Source: Bog-756 sp963730685 (GTDB taxonomy: Bacteria; Actinomycetota; Acidimicrobiia; Acidimicrobiales; RAAP-2). From it: DNA of 64,000 nucleotides. Positions 29,571-38,340 of the stretch are shown piece by piece. Location: NCBI GenBank assembly GCA_963730685.1, contig CAVSSP010000003.1:62001-126000 (forward strand), given 5' to 3'. How positions within the stretch are numbered: the first letter of the stretch is position 1; the number at the start of each line of letters is the position of its first letter. The translations under genes were made by a program, and so were the position numbers. Below the pieces are notes generated by a model. That model made no database searches, had not been told where the DNA came from, and worked only from the letters and a program-made list of their open reading frames with translations.

Positions 29571-29936
29571 TCAGATGGAGAAGCGCAGTGGAATCGGCGG
29601 GCGCAGGATCAGGGCCTGCACCCCGTCGGCCAGGCGACCGGCCGGTCGGGCTCGGTGGATACGGCGGCCGACGACCGCGACCGACACCGCGCACCCCGCC
29701 AGGAAGGTCACGCCCGCCAGCGGTACCGGCCCCGGGGGGCTGGACGGGACGGTCGGTGTGCACCGGCTGGTCTCGAGTGGGCACGAGGTGCCCCCGGGCG
29801 TCGGGAGCAGCCGAGCGGTGCCGACCGTGGGCCGGGGGGCGGCGCCCGCAGCCCCCGATGAGAGCTGGGTGCTACCGGCCAGGATGCCGAGCACCACCGC
29901 CGTCATCGCCACCACCGCCCGCAGGGACTTGCCCAT
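29571..29936 (-). CDS. Small Pro-rich membrane protein
   Basis: 121 residues. An N-terminal signal-like segment (RAVVAMTAVVLGILAGSTQ) is followed by a Pro/Thr-rich stretch holding two cysteines (TSCPLETSRCTP) and a second hydrophobic segment (LAGVTFLAGCAVSVAVV). No family recognised. It lies between the lipoprotein and the HxHxH protein on the same strand, so it is probably extracytoplasmic and part of the same group. Coding potential is less certain than for its neighbours. Confidence 0.55.
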   Translation of the reverse strand: MGKSLRAVVAMTAVVLGILAGSTQLSSGAAGAAPRPTVGTARLLPTPGGTSCPLETSRCTPTVPSSPPGPVPLAGVTFLAGCAVSVAVVGRRIHRARPAGRLADGVQALILRPPIPLRFSI

Positions 29937-29972
29937 GGCAGCAGGATACCGGGCGCCGCCGGCCCGGACCCT

Positions 29973-30551
29973 TCAGGGCTTGGTGGTGATCTCCTGGCCG
30001 CTCGGGGACAGGACGTACCAGAGCCCGCCGAGGTTGTTGAGTCCCTGACCGGTGGCCTGGCCGGGCTCGGAGTCACCCACCCACAGGTAGAGCGGCCATT
30101 TGTTGTAGGTCAACTGGATCGTGCCGTCGGTGCGATGGGTGGTGCTGAGCATCGACGACTGGACCCCCGGTCCGGCGACGGGGGACGTCACCCCCGTCGG
30201 GAGCAGTAGTGGCGGCCAGCCCTGGGCGCAGGCCGAGTAGCACGAGGAGGCGCCGGACTGGTGGTCCGGGACGAACAGGTAGAGCGTGAGGCCCTGGCCG
30301 TTCACCAGTACCTTCCCCAGGCCCGCGACGGTCCCGGTCTTGACCTCGTAGACCGGCGTCGTCCCCCCCGCACCTGTGGTGGTCGTAGCGGCGGCGGTCG
30401 TGGTGGTCGACGCGGCGGTCGTGGTGGTGGTCGACCCGGCCGACGAACTGTTCGAGCTGCACCCGGCCAGGACCAGCGGCGCCACGACCGCCAGCGCCAG
30501 CGCCGGGCCCGCCCATCGCCTGGTCCGGGCCCCAGCCGGCCGTACGGCCAT
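29973..30551 (-). CDS. Lipoprotein with secreted-repeat domain (COG4315/PF03640-like)
   Basis: 192 residues. A signal peptide ends in the lipobox LVLAGC (Cys about 31); a Ser/Thr-rich linker with poly-Thr runs follows. The domain shows LGKVLVNGQGLTLYLFVPD, CYSACAQGWPPLL and YNKWPLYLWVGDSEPGQATGQGLNNLGGLWYVL, typical of the COG4315 repeat family. Role in the family is unknown, though members occur near redox and electron-transfer genes. ATG 30551 overlaps the stop of the copper monooxygenase gene (TGATG), so translation is coupled. Confidence 0.85.
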   Translation of the reverse strand: MAVRPAGARTRRWAGPALALAVVAPLVLAGCSSNSSSAGSTTTTTAASTTTTAAATTTTGAGGTTPVYEVKTGTVAGLGKVLVNGQGLTLYLFVPDHQSGASSCYSACAQGWPPLLLPTGVTSPVAGPGVQSSMLSTTHRTDGTIQLTYNKWPLYLWVGDSEPGQATGQGLNNLGGLWYVLSPSGQEITTKP

Positions 30552-31687
30552 CACACCGGGTACTGCGGGTTCGGCAGCGAGTGCGACGTCCACATGAGCC
30601 CGAGGCACATCTCGTCCGACGACCCATCGCCCCAGGTGACGAAGTGGGGCGGCACCTTGCGCAGGGCGGGGAGCTCCTGGGCCAACTGCGGGTTGTAGGT
30701 GCAGGTGACCTGGACCTGGTCACCGGGCTTCACCGCCACGGGGACCTTGAGGTTGTAGGCCCGCTGGTAGTGGAAGTTGTAGGCGGGCACGTCGAGGATC
30801 GTCTTGGCCTCGGGGGTCCCCGGGTTGAGGACCATCTTGAAGGTGGCCCCGAGCAGGTGCATGTGGGCCGACACCCGGACGATGTAGCCGCCGCTGTAGA
30901 CGGGCCAGTCACACGAGGTCGAATCGCCCGCCGGCGGATTGGCGGGGTTGCGGCCGCACACCGCCTCGATGGCGTCCACGAACCCGACGGCGCTGGCGCC
31001 GAACCGCTGGCCCAGATTGGCGAGTGACGCCGACCGGTTGCACAGGGGGCCGGTCACACCGGCCGGGCACGGGACGTCCGGAGGGGCGGGCATCAGGTCC
31101 AGCCGCAGGGGGAGTAGCGGGGTGGACGCCGGAACCGTGTGGAGCACCAGCGAGTTCTTCACCGGCGAGTCCCCCACCAACAGGTTGTAGTGGACCTGCA
31201 TGACCACCAGGGTCCCGGCGGGAAGGAGGATGCCGCTGCCCTTGGGAAGATTGTCCACACCGTGGCCCGGGGCCCAGGCGCTGAGCCATGGGGTGTCGGA
31301 GATCTGGCCCAGCCCGGTGTTGGGGAGAGGTGTCTCACCGAAGCACGTCCACCCCTGCCCGTTGACGTTGTCGGCCTCGGCCTTGGCCGCCAGGTCGGGA
31401 GGCACGAGGAACAAGATGGCGTGGTGGTCCTCTTTGCTCCCGGCGTAGAACTGGCTCGAGATGATGTAGGAGTCCTTGGCCACGTGCGGGTTCAACAACG
31501 TGCAGTGGTAGTCGTCGGTGGCCCCTGCCGGCGCCTTCGGCGTATAGGGCTGGGACTGCTTCAAGGTGATGGTCGTGATCGGATGATCCGACGCGTGGGC
31601 CGCCGTCGAGCCGTAGGTGACCCCGGCAAGCGTCGCCAACAGGACGACCGCCGCCGCCAGCACCAGGCCCCTCCGTCGCGTGCGCAC
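30551..31687 (-). CDS. Secreted copper monooxygenase, PHM/DBH-like
   Basis: 378 residues with an N-terminal signal segment (VLAAAVVLLATLAGVTYG). The copper ligand pattern of peptidylglycine monooxygenase/dopamine beta-hydroxylase is complete: His88-His89 (EDHHAILF) and His166 (MQVHYN) for the first copper; His275, His277 (SAHMHLLG) and Met360 (SSDEMCLG) for the second. Predicted to hydroxylate an unknown substrate outside the cytoplasm. The GTG start at 31687 has TACTGT six bases upstream. First gene of a minus-strand extracytoplasmic group; it overlaps the lipoprotein start. Confidence 0.85.
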   Translation of the reverse strand: MRTRRRGLVLAAAVVLLATLAGVTYGSTAAHASDHPITTITLKQSQPYTPKAPAGATDDYHCTLLNPHVAKDSYIISSQFYAGSKEDHHAILFLVPPDLAAKAEADNVNGQGWTCFGETPLPNTGLGQISDTPWLSAWAPGHGVDNLPKGSGILLPAGTLVVMQVHYNLLVGDSPVKNSLVLHTVPASTPLLPLRLDLMPAPPDVPCPAGVTGPLCNRSASLANLGQRFGASAVGFVDAIEAVCGRNPANPPAGDSTSCDWPVYSGGYIVRVSAHMHLLGATFKMVLNPGTPEAKTILDVPAYNFHYQRAYNLKVPVAVKPGDQVQVTCTYNPQLAQELPALRKVPPHFVTWGDGSSDEMCLGLMWTSHSLPNPQYPV

Positions 31688-31693
31688 CGGGTC

Positions 31694-31699
31694 ACAGTA
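31694..31699 (-). promoter_or_regulatory. Putative -10 box of leaderless copper monooxygenase gene
   Basis: TACTGT on the minus strand ends six bases before GTG 31687. Confidence 0.5.
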
Positions 31700-31836
31700 T
31701 CCCCTGGGCCGCCCAGATGTCGTTCGATCGGCCCTCGCCCCCCGGCGAGGGCCGAGGTGACAGGGGACCGTCGTCCGCCCGGCTAGCGGTCGATTTAGGA
31801 GTCCCGCTACGGTGTCGGCAAACGAACGGGGTGGAC

Positions 31837-32257
31837 ATGACGACAGAAGTGGGGGCCATGACCGAGCAGATACCGCTGGTCGACTACCTGGTGCTGGGGA
31901 GCGACCCCCATCTGGTGGCCAACGAATGCACCTCGTGCGGGGCACGGTTCTTCGACCGGCGCAACGCCTGCGCCAGCTGCGGGAAGACCGAATTCTCCCG
32001 GGTGGACATCCCGACCGACGGGGAGGTCCGGGCCTTCACCATCGTCAGCTTCGCCGCCCCCGGGGTGCCGGTCCCCTATGTGGCCGCACTGGTGGACTGC
32101 GGCGGGACGAGCGTGCGAGCCAATCTGATCAACGTCGAGGCCGATCCGGAGCACGTGACGCTCGGCATGCCGCGTGCGATTGGCCACCCAGTCCGTCGGG
32201 ACCGACAGCGGGGGCACCGAGGCGGTCGGGTTCGGCTTCGAACCGGCCGGCGACTAG
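31837..32257 (+). CDS. DUF35 OB-fold zinc-ribbon protein (one frameshift)
   Basis: About 140 residues. Zinc ribbon CTSCGARFFDRRNACASC followed by an OB fold (EVRAFTIVSFAAPGVPVPYVAALVDC). DUF35 proteins bind thiolase-family enzymes and help present CoA substrates. A +1 shift near 32175 hides the true end; corrected, it finishes VGFGFEPAGD at TAG 32257. A GGGGTGG lies before ATG 31837; a second ATG at 31858 is possible. It precedes the thiolase by 22 bases. Confidence 0.85.
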
Positions 32258-32279
32258 CGCAACAGAGAGGTTGAGCACC

Positions 32280-33482
32280 ATGGCAACGGACGATCTTTGG
32301 ATCCTCGGCATCCACATGACGAAGTTCGGCAAGCATCCCGACCTCGACCTGGTCGACCTGGCCTCCGAGGCGGTCCTCGGAGCGCTGGACGACGGTGGGG
32401 TCACCATGAAGGACATGGGCGTCATCGGGGCCGGCAACCTGATGGCCGCGAACGCCGGCATCGGCCAACAGCTCCAAAAGCAGCTCGGCCAGACCGGTAT
32501 CCCCGTGTACAACGTGGCCAACGCCTGTGCCACCGGGGCCACCGCCCTACGGGTGGCGTGCATGGCGGTGAAGTCGGGGGAGACCGACATGGGGTTGGCC
32601 TTCGGCGTGGAGAAGCTCTCCGGAGCCGGTCTCCTCTCGGGCGGGAGCCGCGGCGACGACGGGGACACCTGGACCCCCAAAGGTCGCTACGGGGCGGTGG
32701 CGCCGGTCGACGGGCGCATCGGCACGGAGATCATGCCGGGCGTCTTCGCCCAGATCGGCATGGAATACGGCCACAAGTACGGGGGCACCAGCTTCGAGCT
32801 GTTCGCCCGGATCAGTGAGAAGAACCACTCCCACTCGACCCTCAACCCGATGGCCGCCTACCAGAAGAAGATGTCGCTGGAGCAGATCATGGGCGACATC
32901 ATGATCGCCTACCCCAACACCCGGCCGATGTGCTCGGCCAACTGCGACGGGGCGGCGGCGGCCGTGGTGGTGAGCGGGTCCAAGCTCAGGACACTGTCGC
33001 TGGAGCAGCAGCGGCGGGCCCTGAAGATCTCCGCCTCGGTGCTGACCACCGACCCATGGGAGGAGTCCTGCCAGATCCTCCCCGACGTGAACACCCTGAC
33101 CCGCAACGCCGCCACCCAGGCCTACGAGCAGGCCGGTGTGGGCCCGTCCGACCTCGACCTGGTCGAGCTGCACGACTGCTTCGCCACCGCCGAGCTCGTC
33201 CACTACGACAACCTCATGCTGTGCGAGGTGGGCGGCGCGGTCGACTTCTTCAACTCCGGTGCCACCTGGCGCGACGGGACGACACCGGTCAACGTGTCCG
33301 GTGGGTTGGAGTCCAAGGGCCATCCGATCGCCGCCACCGGGATCGCCAACGTGTGGGAGGTGGCCACCCACCTGCGGGGGGAGGCCGGCGACCGTCAGAT
33401 CCCCGGGGCCCGGGTCGGTCTGGCCCACGTCATCGGGCTGGGATCCGCCTGCGGTGTCCACATCCTCGAAAAGGCAGCCTGA
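32280..33482 (+). CDS. Thiolase (SCP-x / lipid-transfer-protein type)
   Basis: 400 residues. Nucleophile Cys83 in VANACATGATAL, ELHDCFATAE, and the C-terminal GGLESKGHPIAATG with the catalytic His. This is the SCP-x-like thiolase group that commonly pairs with DUF35 proteins and cleaves branched or steroid side-chain acyl-CoAs; the actual substrate is unknown. The Cys argues for true thiolysis rather than an Ltp2-type aldolase. ATG 32280 has GAGAGG about 11 bases upstream. Frame intact. Confidence 0.9.
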   Translation: MATDDLWILGIHMTKFGKHPDLDLVDLASEAVLGALDDGGVTMKDMGVIGAGNLMAANAGIGQQLQKQLGQTGIPVYNVANACATGATALRVACMAVKSGETDMGLAFGVEKLSGAGLLSGGSRGDDGDTWTPKGRYGAVAPVDGRIGTEIMPGVFAQIGMEYGHKYGGTSFELFARISEKNHSHSTLNPMAAYQKKMSLEQIMGDIMIAYPNTRPMCSANCDGAAAAVVVSGSKLRTLSLEQQRRALKISASVLTTDPWEESCQILPDVNTLTRNAATQAYEQAGVGPSDLDLVELHDCFATAELVHYDNLMLCEVGGAVDFFNSGATWRDGTTPVNVSGGLESKGHPIAATGIANVWEVATHLRGEAGDRQIPGARVGLAHVIGLGSACGVHILEKAA

Positions 33483-33500
33483 TCGGGTCCTCGGCCGCGC

Positions 33501-33648
33501 TGCATCATGACCACCGCGCTGCATCATGACCACCGGCCTGCATCATGACCACCGCGCTGCATCATGACCACCGCGCTGCATCATGACCACCGCGCTGATC
33601 ATGACCACCGCGTGTGGGTACCGCGCTGCATCACGACTACCGCGCCAT
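33501..33648. repeat. 19-bp tandem repeat, about seven to eight units
   Basis: Unit TGCATCATGACCACCGCGC. Units 1-5 (33501, 33520, 33539, 33558, 33577) are nearly identical; the sixth lacks two bases; then comes a degenerate unit and a last one with two substitutions ending at about 33648. Each unit holds the palindrome TCATGA. It fills the gap between thiolase and ligase. Confidence 0.92.
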
Positions 33649-33657
33649 GAGCCCGCC

Positions 33658-35119
33658 ATGAACGTCGGCCTGGCCCTCGATCCACCGCTGGAGCGGGTCC
33701 CGGGCAGGGTCGCCCTGGTCGTCGACGGCGAGGAGACCACGTACCGCGCAGCTCGAGCGGTCGGTCCACCGCGCCGCCACCGCGCTGGCCGCGGCCGGCG
33801 TCGGACCCGGTGACCGGGTGGCGCTGGTCAACCTGAGCAGCGCCTTGTCGGTGGCCGTCCTCTTCGCCGCCGCCCGCCTGGGAGCGGCGGCCGCCCAGAT
33901 GAACGCCTATCTGACCCCGGGCGAGCTGGGGCAGCTCTCGGCGTTGATCGGGGCGCGGGTCGGCGTGGCCGGTGACCGGTACGCCGCGGCACTGGGCTCG
34001 GTGCTCGAGGGACCGGTGCTGGTCGCGTCCGACCTGTTCGACGCCGGCCATGACGGGGATCCGGCCCCTCGGACCGTCGGCGGCGAGGACGACACCGCCC
34101 TGATCCTGTTCACGAGCGGCACGACCGGGCTGCCCAAGCCCATCGCCATCAGCCACGGTGTGGTGGCCGACCGGCTGGCCTTCTACGGCAGGCCCATCGA
34201 CCCCGACGCACCCCAGGTGGTGGACATGATGTCCGCTCCCATCTTCCACATCGCCGGCACCCTGGGGCTCTTCATCTCCCTCTACCAGGGAAAACAGATG
34301 GTCATGCTTCCGAAGTTCGATGCCGGCGAGTGGCTGTCCACGGTCGAGGGCCGCCGGGTGACCCAGACCTTCGTGGTGCCCACCATGCTCGCCCGCATCC
34401 TCGACCACCCCGACTTCGCCACCACCGACCTCAGCTCGCTCAAGGCGTTGAGCTACGGCGCCGCCGCCGCGCCGGTGGACCTGGTCCGGCGGGCGGTCGC
34501 CGCCCTCCCCTGGGTCGACTTCTCCAACACCTTCGGCCAGACCGAGACGTTGGGCGCCTATGCCGCATTGACCCCGGAGGACCACCGACGTGGGGACCGG
34601 TTCGGCTCGGTGGGCCGTCCCCTGGCCGGCGTGGAGGTGGCCATCGTGGAGCCGGCCTCGGAAGTGCCGGTGGCGACCGGCGAGGTGGGCGAGTTCCTGG
34701 TGCGGGCCAAGCAGAACACCACCACCGAGTGGCTCCACACCGGGGACATCGGGCGCCAGGACGACGAGGGCTACCTGTACCTGTCGGGCAGGATCTCCGA
34801 CACCATCAACCGGGGGGGCGAGAAGTTCGGCCCCGTCGAGGTCGAAGAGGTGCTCCGCACCCATCCGGGTGTCACCGATGTCGGCGTGGTCGGCGTCCCC
34901 GACCCCGAGCTCGGTGAGCGGGTCGGCGCCGTGGTGGTGGCATCCGAGCCGATGTCCGCCGACGACCTGGTCGCCTACTGCGCGACGAGGTTGGCCGGCT
35001 ACAAGGCGCCCGAGTTCGTGGCCTTCGTCGACGACCTGCCGTTCAGTGTCCTCGGCAAGCTCGACCGGCCGGCACTCCGCCAGCTGCTGGCCGATCGACC
35101 GAGGGTGGCCCGGCACTAG
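33658..35119 (+). CDS. AMP-dependent acyl-CoA synthetase (one frameshift)
   Basis: About 486 residues. Adenylation motifs: ILFTSGTTGLPKPIAISH, SNTFGQTETLGAYAAL, HTGDIGRQDDEGYLYLSGRISD, INRGGEKFGPVEVEEVL, and the C-terminal catalytic Lys in VLGKLDRPAL. Activates a carboxylic acid to its CoA thioester, probably feeding the thiolase and SDR neighbours. A +1 shift near 33751 splits the first 31 residues; corrected it reads TYRQLERSVHRAATAL. ATG 33658 is just after the tandem repeat; an ATG at 33647 meets a stop at once. Confidence 0.9.
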
Positions 35120-35146
35120 CGCCGGGCCCGGGGAGGAAAGGGACCC

Positions 35147-35936
35147 ATGGGCCTGTTGGACGGAGAGCGAGCGGTGATCACCGGAGGTGCCTCGGGCATC
35201 GGGCGGGCCACGGCGCGACGGATGGCCGAGGAGGGAGCCTCGGTGTCGGTCATCGACCTGAACGGCGATGCCGCATCCGAGGTGGCGGCGGAGATCGGGG
35301 GCCACCACTTCGTCGCCGACGTCACCGACCCTGACGGGCTGCGGGACGCCGTCGACGATGCCGCCTCGGCCATGGGTGGCATCACCGTGCTCTACAACAA
35401 CGCCGGCATCGGCAGCGTCTCCCCCCTGCACGAGTGGGACCCCGACGAGTGGAACCGACTGCTGGCGGTCAACCTGACCGGTGTCTACCTCGGGTTCCGG
35501 GCCGCCATTCCCCACATCCGGGCCACCGGTCGGGGCAGCATCGTGTCCACCGCGTCCATCAGCGGCACCCGCCCGGCGGCCGGCGAGGCCCCCTACTCCG
35601 CCGCCAAGGCCGGCGTGGCCGCCATCACCGCCTCGGCCGCCCTCGAGTACGGGCCGCACATCCGCGTCAACTCGGTGTCGCCCGGGATGATCCTCACGGC
35701 GCTGACCCAGCCGCTCATGCAGTTCCTCCCCGACGAGCGGGCAGCGATTCGAGCGGACCACGCCGCTCGGGCGGATCGGCGAGCCCGAGGACGTCGCCGA
35801 CGTGGTGGTCTTCTTGTGCTCGGACCTGGCCCGCTTCATCACCGGCCAGAACATCGTGGTGGACGGGGGCATGACCCTGCACGGGTCCGGCATCGACGGC
35901 ATCCTCGAGCAGATCTTCGTCCCGCCCGTCCCCTGA
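35147..35936 (+). CDS. Short-chain dehydrogenase/reductase (one frameshift)
   Basis: About 262 residues. Cofactor motif TGGASGIG, Asp at the end of strand 2 (VIDLNG, pointing to NAD), YNNAGIG, and the catalytic Ser-Tyr-Lys as STASISG and YSAAKAG. A +1 shift near 35748 hides the last 60 residues; corrected, they contain TPLGRIGEPEDVADVVVFLCSD and NIVVDGGMTLHGSG and end at TGA 35936. Likely oxidises a hydroxyacyl or alcohol intermediate of the same pathway as the ligase 27 bases upstream. Confidence 0.9.
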
Positions 35937-35952
35937 CCGGGAGCCCGGCGCG

Positions 35953-37131
35953 TCAGGCCAGCGGCTCGGAACGGACCCCGAAGTACTCCTGGTAGGGGGC
36001 CGCCCGCTTGCGCAGGACACCTTCGTCGAGTCCGGTGGCGGCGAACGTGTACCGGCTCCCCTCCCCGCCCCCGTCACCGGGATGCTCGGCCAGGAACGTC
36101 CGCATACGCGCCTCGGCCTCGGCCTCCAGGGGCACCCCCATCCGGTCGTAGATCGAGCCGATGGTGGCGAAGGGGTCGGCCATGAACTCGTCGAAGTGGA
36201 CGTCGATGACCTGTCCGGCCGGAAGGGTGCCGTCCCGCCGGGCCAGGATGGACCGTTCGAGACCGAGGAAGATGTCGTCGCAGTACTCGGCGGCGGCCAC
36301 CGCCACCGAGCTCCCGTCACTGGCCATGCACCGGAGGTGGGCCACCAGCGCGCTGACCGAGGCGATGACCTTGAGCGGATCCCGGTGGGTCTGGATGAGC
36401 ACGGCGTCGGGGTACTCGGCCATCAGCGCCCCGAGGTGCCACAGGTGGGCCGGGGACTTGAGCAGCCACCGCTCGGTGGGGAACCGCGACTGGAGGTGCT
36501 GCAGGTATGCCCGGTGCCACCGGTAGGCCGGGGCGAGATCGGCATCGTGGAGCAACCAGTGCTCGTACTCGGGCACGTCGTACTGGGTGTGGAAGATCAT
36601 CGACCGGAAGTCCGAGCCGGTCATCCGCACGCACTCCTGGGCGAGCCGGGCCCCCATGGGATGGAAGTCGGTGAAGCCCGGGATGATCAGGTCCACCATG
36701 TCGGTGGCGGCCTGGGACTCCTCGATGCGCGGGTCGAGGTCGTGGGTGTCCGGCTCCGGCGGAGGCACGGGGAGGTCCACCTCCCAGCTCAGCGGCGCCC
36801 GGTGGGCCGGGTCCTGGGCCAGCAGGTCGTAGAGGATGGTGGTGCCGGTCCGGGGTTGCCCGACGATCACCACGGGCCGCTCGACGGCACCCTGGGCCAC
36901 CTCGGGATGGGCCGCCCGCCAGTCGACGATGCGCAGGCGGTTGGCGAGGTAGGTGGTCAGATCGGTCTCGACGATGGTGGTGCCGAGGTCGTTGAGGTCG
37001 GCCGACCGGTCGAGGTCCTCGAGCAGCCGGTCGAGGCCCTCCTGCCAGCCGGCCTCGCCAAGATCGGAGAGCCCGGTGGCCCCACGGGCCGATTCGACCA
37101 GGCTGGCGGATGTCAGTCCGTGGGGTGCCAT
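35953..37131 (-). CDS. Sulfotransferase family protein
   Basis: 392 residues. PAPS-binding elements: VIVGQPRTGTTILYDLLAQD (5'-phosphosulfate loop) and LIQTHRDPLKVIASVSAL (3'-phosphate motif), with WLLKSPAHLWHL between them. Belongs to the large actinobacterial Sulfotransfer_3 group, which sulfates small molecules or lipids; the acceptor is unknown. It starts one base after the DUF1214 gene's stop, so the two are an operon. Convergent with the SDR gene. Confidence 0.88.
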   Translation of the reverse strand: MAPHGLTSASLVESARGATGLSDLGEAGWQEGLDRLLEDLDRSADLNDLGTTIVETDLTTYLANRLRIVDWRAAHPEVAQGAVERPVVIVGQPRTGTTILYDLLAQDPAHRAPLSWEVDLPVPPPEPDTHDLDPRIEESQAATDMVDLIIPGFTDFHPMGARLAQECVRMTGSDFRSMIFHTQYDVPEYEHWLLHDADLAPAYRWHRAYLQHLQSRFPTERWLLKSPAHLWHLGALMAEYPDAVLIQTHRDPLKVIASVSALVAHLRCMASDGSSVAVAAAEYCDDIFLGLERSILARRDGTLPAGQVIDVHFDEFMADPFATIGSIYDRMGVPLEAEAEARMRTFLAEHPGDGGGEGSRYTFAATGLDEGVLRKRAAPYQEYFGVRSEPLA

Positions 37132-37132
37132 C

Positions 37133-38245
37133 TCACTCCGATCCGAGCGGCACGATCGATGTCCGCACCTCGGGCGGCGCCGGGTTGTCGAGCCACCGCA
37201 GGGTCACGAAGCCGCGCCGACGGCCCCCGGTGTCCAGCCGGTTCGGCACGGCCCCGTCGGTCGACCTCGCCTCGACGGCGCCGATCGCCACCCGGACCGA
37301 GCCGTCCTCGTCGCGGACGGCACCGGCATTGGTGAGCGAGCTGTGCCGACGCCGGGGATCGATGCACTCGTGCCAGATGTTCTCGACGGTGACGCTCCAG
37401 TACCGGCCGTCGGGGGGGACGAACTCGAGGAGCAGCGCCTCGTCGGGGTCGAGCCGGAAGGTGCCCAGCATGTAGAGGTTGTCGGGGGTCGTGTTCTCGC
37501 CGCCCAGCGCGGCCGCCTCGGCTGTCGCCAGCCGGTTGGGCCGCTCCAGCAGCTCGGGCATGACCGTCCGGTGCAGGGTCATGAGCTTGGCGATGGTCCA
37601 GCCCATGGCGCTCAGCTGCTCGGTGAGCGACTCGTCGTCGGGGAGCACCGGGTCGGCGACCGGGTCCACGGGCTCGATGGTGAACGTGGCCAGCTCCTCG
37701 GACGAGCGGTCGGCCACGTACTGTCGGACCAGGATGGCGGAGGAGTCGTCTGGGATCGGGACCCAGGTGGCGCCGGACAGCTCGGCATCGGTCGGCTCGT
37801 CGGTGGCCAGCAAGAAGGCGAAGGCGCCCGAGGCGTCGGCGTGCAGGTCGCGGTCCGAGATGTAGGCGGCCATGCGCCGCGGGGTCAGGCCCCTTCCCGC
37901 CAGCACCTGGAAGCCCAGGTAGGTCACGGAGTTGCGCCGACCCGACACCCGGTAGCGGATCCGGCCGTCGATCATGGCCAGGTGGTACTCGCCGTCCGGG
38001 TTGGGGCCCCCGACCAGTCGCGCCTCGGTGTTCATGCTGAAGAACCACGGTTTCGCCGGGTCCACGTCGAGCGAGAGCTCAGCGGAGAGGGCGGCGACAC
38101 GGCCGAGCACCCGCAGGCCCTCGACCAGCTCGAGCTCCGTCTCCGACTCGGACTCGACCATCACCGTCATGTCGTCGAGCATCTGGCGGACGAAGCCCCA
38201 TGCCTCCACTGCCTTCGAGCCGAAGCCCGGCGTGCCCTCGGTCAA
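37133..38245 (-). CDS. DUF1214-domain protein
   Basis: 370 residues. The family's C-terminal pattern is clear: YMLGTFRLDPDEALLLEFVPPDGRYWSVTVENIW, then IDPRRRHSSLTNAGAV and GFVTLRWLDNP. The N-terminal half carries FFSMNTEARLVGGPNPDGEY. DUF1214 proteins often lie beside sulfotransferases and lipid genes in mycobacteria; the function is unknown. TTG 38245 is chosen because GGGAGGGAGAG lies directly upstream and no in-frame ATG/GTG fits. Frame intact. Confidence 0.8.
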   Translation of the reverse strand: MTEGTPGFGSKAVEAWGFVRQMLDDMTVMVESESETELELVEGLRVLGRVAALSAELSLDVDPAKPWFFSMNTEARLVGGPNPDGEYHLAMIDGRIRYRVSGRRNSVTYLGFQVLAGRGLTPRRMAAYISDRDLHADASGAFAFLLATDEPTDAELSGATWVPIPDDSSAILVRQYVADRSSEELATFTIEPVDPVADPVLPDDESLTEQLSAMGWTIAKLMTLHRTVMPELLERPNRLATAEAAALGGENTTPDNLYMLGTFRLDPDEALLLEFVPPDGRYWSVTVENIWHECIDPRRRHSSLTNAGAVRDEDGSVRVAIGAVEARSTDGAVPNRLDTGGRRRGFVTLRWLDNPAPPEVRTSIVPLGSE

Positions 38246-38340
38246 CCGACTCTCCCTCCCTGGTACTGCATCCTCCCCGGTGCTGCGTCCACAGAACGTA
38301 GCCACTGCACTCGGATCGTGCCGGAGGCTCCCCGACCGCG

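Noticed and set aside
32280..33482. Ltp2-type aldol lyase
   Set aside because: The thiolase Cys is retained (VANACATG), which favours thiolysis; Ltp2-type enzymes do not rely on it.
33501..33648. CRISPR array
   Set aside because: Units are contiguous 19-mers without spacers, and no cas gene is present.
33486..33740. Minus-strand frames with repeated MMQRGGHDAA peptides
   Set aside because: They arise from translating the 19-bp tandem repeat; the period shifts frame every unit and no gene signals are present.
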